Shown: positions 61,126 to 64,000 of the stretch, in pieces
Numbering within the stretch: position 1 is the stretch's first letter
Layout: every line of letters begins with the position of its first letter
Source of the DNA: Lamellibrachia columna
Taxonomy: Eukaryota > Annelida > Polychaeta > Sabellida > Siboglinidae
Length of the DNA: 64,000 nt
Direction: 5' to 3'
Assembly (NCBI GenBank): GCA_963662155.1
Contig: OY759261.1
Coordinates: forward strand, 37,209,022 to 37,273,021
The notes under the pieces: model-generated
Told to the model about the DNA's origin: nothing
What the model saw: the letters and a program-made list of their open reading frames with translations, nothing else
The model's database searches: none
Made by a program: the position numbers and the translations under genes

Positions 61126-61838
61126 TTACGAGCTTTGGTACCGAACTTAGCATGAAACCAACACAGTTGGTTGTCACTGGTATGTCGAGGTACGTTCTGT
61201 TGCTCTACTTGGTTCCGCAGTCTTGCATTTTCTCTTCTGAATGAGTCGATTTCGAGGAGTGTTTCTGAAGACAGAGAAGACAGTGAAGGCTTTTGCGTAG
61301 AGGTATCCGCTTCAAGGGTGTTACAATTCACTCGGTTGCCCACAGCCATCATGACATCTGCTTGTGTTGCCAATTCAGTCAGTGGAACGTTGGCACGCGT
61401 GGCCAAAGCTACTTGAACGTGATCTGGGAGACGGGTGAGGAATAGACGACGAAAAACGATGTCGTTTAACGCTGCGGCTCCAGTGCCTCTCAGTCTTTGC
61501 ATTTGACGAAGTAAAGATGATGGTTTTTGATCTCCTAGAGAGACGCCAGTTAACAACCGATCCATCCTTTCTTCTTCTGTAACACCCAGGCGTGTAATGA
61601 GAGCGTTTTTGAGAGCATCATATTGATTCTCAGCTGGCGGTTCGAGAATCACATCTTCTATTTCAGCTGCGACTGATGGAGCTAGCGCACCGATGATGTG
61701 ACCGAACTTGGTCTCTTGTTGTGTTATGCGCATTGCCGTAAATTGTCCTTCAATTTGTGCAAACCACAATCGCGGATTTTCCGTCCAGAAGGGAGGAATT
61801 TTTATGCTCACAGCGTTAGTGAACGTCGCTTCGGCCAT
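61077..61838 (-). CDS. Gypsy-2 gag with CHCC zinc finger
   Basis: 253 codons, intact. [33 protein letters not shown] is the usual start of this Gag type. Middle: [60 protein letters not shown]. The finger [17 protein letters not shown] gives C226, H229, C239 and C243, i.e. CHCC and not CCHC, a trait of CsRn1 elements. It overlaps pol by 49 bases in another frame. The ATG is 30 bases after the LTR, close behind the primer site. Confidence 0.92.
   Translation of the reverse strand: MAEATFTNAVSIKIPPFWTENPRLWFAQIEGQFTAMRITQQETKFGHIIGALAPSVAAEIEDVILEPPAENQYDALKNALITRLGVTEEERMDRLLTGVSLGDQKPSSLLRQMQRLRGTGAAALNDIVFRRLFLTRLPDHVQVALATRANVPLTELATQADVMMAVGNRVNCNTLEADTSTQKPSLSSLSSETLLEIDSFRRENARLRNQVEQQNVPRHTSDNQLCWFHAKFGTKARKCRSPCSWSGKAKAAH
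61095..61101 (-). promoter_or_regulatory. Candidate -1 ribosomal frameshift heptamer GGGAAAA
   Basis: In the gag frame the minus strand reads TCG GGA AAA GCC, i.e. G GGA AAA, the canonical X XXY YYZ pattern. Slipping back by one base gives GGG AAA AGC, exactly the pol frame. It lies in the 49-base gag-pol overlap, eight codons before the gag stop. Confidence 0.75.
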
Positions 61839-61868
61839 GATGTTTTGTGATCACGTCAGGGTCACCAA

Positions 61869-62126
61869 TTTAGTGTTCGAGTGAATATAAATAAACTGTT
61901 TGCAAAACACTAAAAGTCGTTTGTTGTGATCAACGAAATATCAATAGAAAAGAACACAACACATGTAGTAATTCACATATATAATGTAGCGTAACATGCT
62001 ACCGTAATAAACATAATTATCGATAACATAGAATCACTTGGCGAGAACACGTCGTTACGGATGATAACAATCAATGCTCTAAAAGTCACTTCCGGTACAT
62101 CTGTCCTTGTAGACGTCGGCGCCACA
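61869..62126 (-). repeat. Gypsy-2 5' LTR
   Basis: 258 bases; on the minus strand TGTGGCGCC...CACTAAA, followed by TTGGTGACCC with the primer-binding site. Confidence 0.94.
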
Positions 62127-63103
62127 ACACATCTGCCGTTATCCGAGATCTCGGATTCGCTATTGGCACTCATCTGTCGATGGCATCTCAAGTATCGAAC
62201 ATATATCGCAGCGCTTACTGTCATCTATCTCGAATTGCTAAGATACGAGACTCTCTTACCACCAGTGTATGCAAAAGTTTGATCCACGGACTGGTAACAT
62301 CACGGCTCGACTATGGCAATGCGATGCTATTTGGTATAACCAATCGCCTCCTGCACCGTCTGGAAATGGTTCAGCGGTCCGCGGCTCGCATTGTCATGCA
62401 GATTCGACGGGGTGATCGGCAGTCCATGACAACAATACTGCGGCAACTACACTGGCTGCCCATTAAGAGACGGACTGAGTATAAGATACTCGTCCTTGTG
62501 CACAAGGCACTCTACGAAGGCAAACCAGAGTACCTAGCCTCACTGCTTCACCAGTACGCACCATGACGCCGCCTACGCTCTGCCGGCGGGCTACTTCTCG
62601 ACGTGCCACGAGTGAACTTGGAACGTTTCGGCCGCCGAGCATTTGCCTGCGCTGGCCCCACGCTGTGGAATAAACTGCCTGCCAACATACGTGGAAACGG
62701 CAACCACCCGCAATTCAAGAAGCTACTAAAGACATTTATTTTTTCCACGTAATGGGTTTTACTGCTGTGATATTGCATTTTAATTATCTTATTACATATT
62801 ATCAATCCTATTTATGTTCTGAACTATTGATGATATTAGCGTTTTATATCCTATTTAAGATTTATGTTTTTATATACAAATGCCATGTAATCAGTAAACT
62901 TTTTTTTAAAATAATTTGCACACGCGAACATTCTGCATAGTTTTTAAAATCTCATACAGCGCATGTATTATTACTATTATTATTATCACTATCTACATAC
63001 AAGTTTTTATCGTGTGAACTGATGTTTGTACTCACCCGTGAACGGGGCAGTAGCCCCGGGTTTGATGGTATCAAAATAAAGTTTTATTATTATTATTATT
63101 AAT
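62127..63103 (+). pseudogene. LINE-G right half: RT C-terminus and 3' UTR
   Basis: SAVIRDLGFAIGTHLSMASQ, YRSAYCHLSRIAKIRDSL, HGLVTSRLDYGNAMLFG, LEMVQRSAARIVMQIRRGD, LRQLHWLPIKRRTEYKILVL, then a TGA at 62565 and, in the same frame, LLLDVPRVNLERFGRRAFAC, GPTLWNKLPANIRGNGNHPQ, KKLLKTFIFST. This is the C-terminal domain of L2/CR1-like ORF2. The 3' end ACGGGGCAGTAGCCCCGGG with AAATAAAGTTTTATTATT and (ATT)n lies at 63045-63103. Confidence 0.85.
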
Positions 63104-64000
63104 GTCACGTGATACAGGCAGTTTCGTACATCTTCACCCATCACCACACCCAACATAGATATATTTTGCGTAGACAAATATTTACATCACTAGTCATTGG
63201 TCACTATACATAAGTCGTATCCACGGTTATAATAATACTTATAATGAAAAGCAATCAGAAACCACAGTGTAAATCTTATTAACATTCCAATTGTCAGCCT
63301 TGAGCTAACGCCAGTAATGGATGTCTTTCCTCGTCTTGTCTGTTGGGACATCCTTTGACAGGTCAGTCACGCTGTCACTGCAAGTTTGTTTACATGTTTT
63401 ATCTCCCGTCAAAATGAGCAAAATAACCTCCAGAACTTTAAACATACACTGCTACACGATAATATAGTTTGATAGATCAATTACTACTTACACACGTACT
63501 TGAAAAACGGATCTTTATGAACTTTTAACAATTATTATGACGAGAAAGACGAACTTGAAACAACAGCGGACTAGGTCATCACATAATTTATTATTCTGAC
63601 CTGTGTGTGGCGCCACCTAATGTTCTCATAGCTATATAATTCTTGGCTTCAGTGGATATTGATAGAGGGTTGTTTTAGTTGTACAGTACATCACTAGCCA
63701 GACTTAGCCAAAATAAAAAAAAATTAATAAATGATCAACGAAAAACATACAATTGTTTTTTTTTCGTAAATCAAGGTGAATCCCGGATTTGCGAGAATCA
63801 TTAAACGTTCACCTTAAAAACAAAATACTTTCGCCTAGAGAAATAAAACACGATGTAAATCAGAGTAAAATACGTTTATTCAGCTTTACAGGCATATGCA
63901 CACTTTTATTATAGGTGGTCTGTGTCAGCTGCTAAAGGCACCCCTATAAACGGGCTTCTGTGGGTACACGTTTTGGTCGACTTGCCGATCACATCGATCA
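62962..64000 (+). repeat. 1.04 kb duplicated block, copy 2 (runs off the window)
   Basis: Matches 50611-51650 with offset 12351 then 12350. Here it is attached to the full 3' half of LINE-G, so this copy is probably the source or the less truncated one. 63104-64000 has no gene. Confidence 0.88.

Larger units (their letters stand above)
57698..62126 (-). mobile_element. Gypsy-2: nearly intact CsRn1-type Ty3/gypsy element
   Basis: 4429 bases on the minus strand with 258 bp LTRs and the 4 bp duplication ACAC (57694-57697, 62127-62130). The primer-binding site TGGTGACCCTGACGTGA (61851-61867, minus) differs by one base from the complement of the tRNA-Trp 3' end. Polypurine tract GGGGGGAGGTTC lies at 57956-57967. 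Gag has the CHCC finger, and 4 bp duplications, tRNA-Trp priming and CHCC are traits of the CsRn1 clade. LTRs differ at only two sites (over 99% identical). The only clear lesion is one TGA in pol. It is inserted in LINE-G. Confidence 0.93.

Overview
The window is eukaryotic, intron-containing and very repeat-rich. The sequence alone does not name the species. The mix suggests an invertebrate animal, probably aquatic: Ty3/gypsy elements including one of CsRn1 type, several LINE families, a hAT element, a decayed Mutator-like transposase, long (TA)n and (TACA)n tracts, and a split extracellular vWA domain. I saw no rRNA, tRNA or CRISPR array and no prokaryotic-style gene.

Host gene. The one convincing cellular gene is on the minus strand: signal-peptide exon 46178-46271, then vWA exons 37596-37797, 36850-37159 and 28880-29006. 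All splice junctions have AG/GT borders and matching phases. Its three introns (about 8.4, 0.4 and 7.8 kb) carry much of the transposon load. A possible THAP zinc-finger fragment lies at 52551-52660.

Layout, left to right. 1-867: decayed Mutator-like transposase. 1180-4740: two unusual tandem repeats and a decayed ORF. 5062-6380: inverted-repeat DNA element. 8144-8555: long hairpin around AT microsatellite. 10147-16820: Mag/K02A2.6-like gypsy element (Gypsy-1) with LTRs and target duplication, disrupted by stops and an insertion. 19140-27100: about 8 kb modular palindromic block built from several minisatellites. 27325-28862: LINE-B copy. 28880-29006: vWA exon. 29178-36507: second modular palindromic block, inside a host intron and itself invaded by a deleted gypsy (Gypsy-3) and a LINE (LINE-C). 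36850-37797: two vWA exons. 37860-46039: LINE fragments, a chimeric gypsy (Gypsy-4), another LINE and a hAT element. 46178-46271: signal-peptide exon. 47088-50600: chimera of two LINE families. 50611-51650: 1.04 kb block repeated at 62962-64000. 53730-54684: perfect hairpins and long (TA)n tracts. 57390-63103: an L2/CR1-like LINE (LINE-G) split by a nearly intact CsRn1-type gypsy (Gypsy-2, 57698-62126).

Most noteworthy. (1) Composite fold-back-like blocks in which tandem-repeat modules of about 22, 42, 52 and 150-200 bp recur in linked order and opposite orientation, recalling FB elements of Drosophila and TU elements of sea urchins. (2) A young gypsy element with visible frameshift heptamer, tRNA-Trp-like primer site and CHCC Gag finger. 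(3) Chimeric LINE and gypsy elements. (4) (TA)n tracts that appear to have grown inside conserved reverse-transcriptase codons. (5) A host gene whose introns act as transposon sinks.
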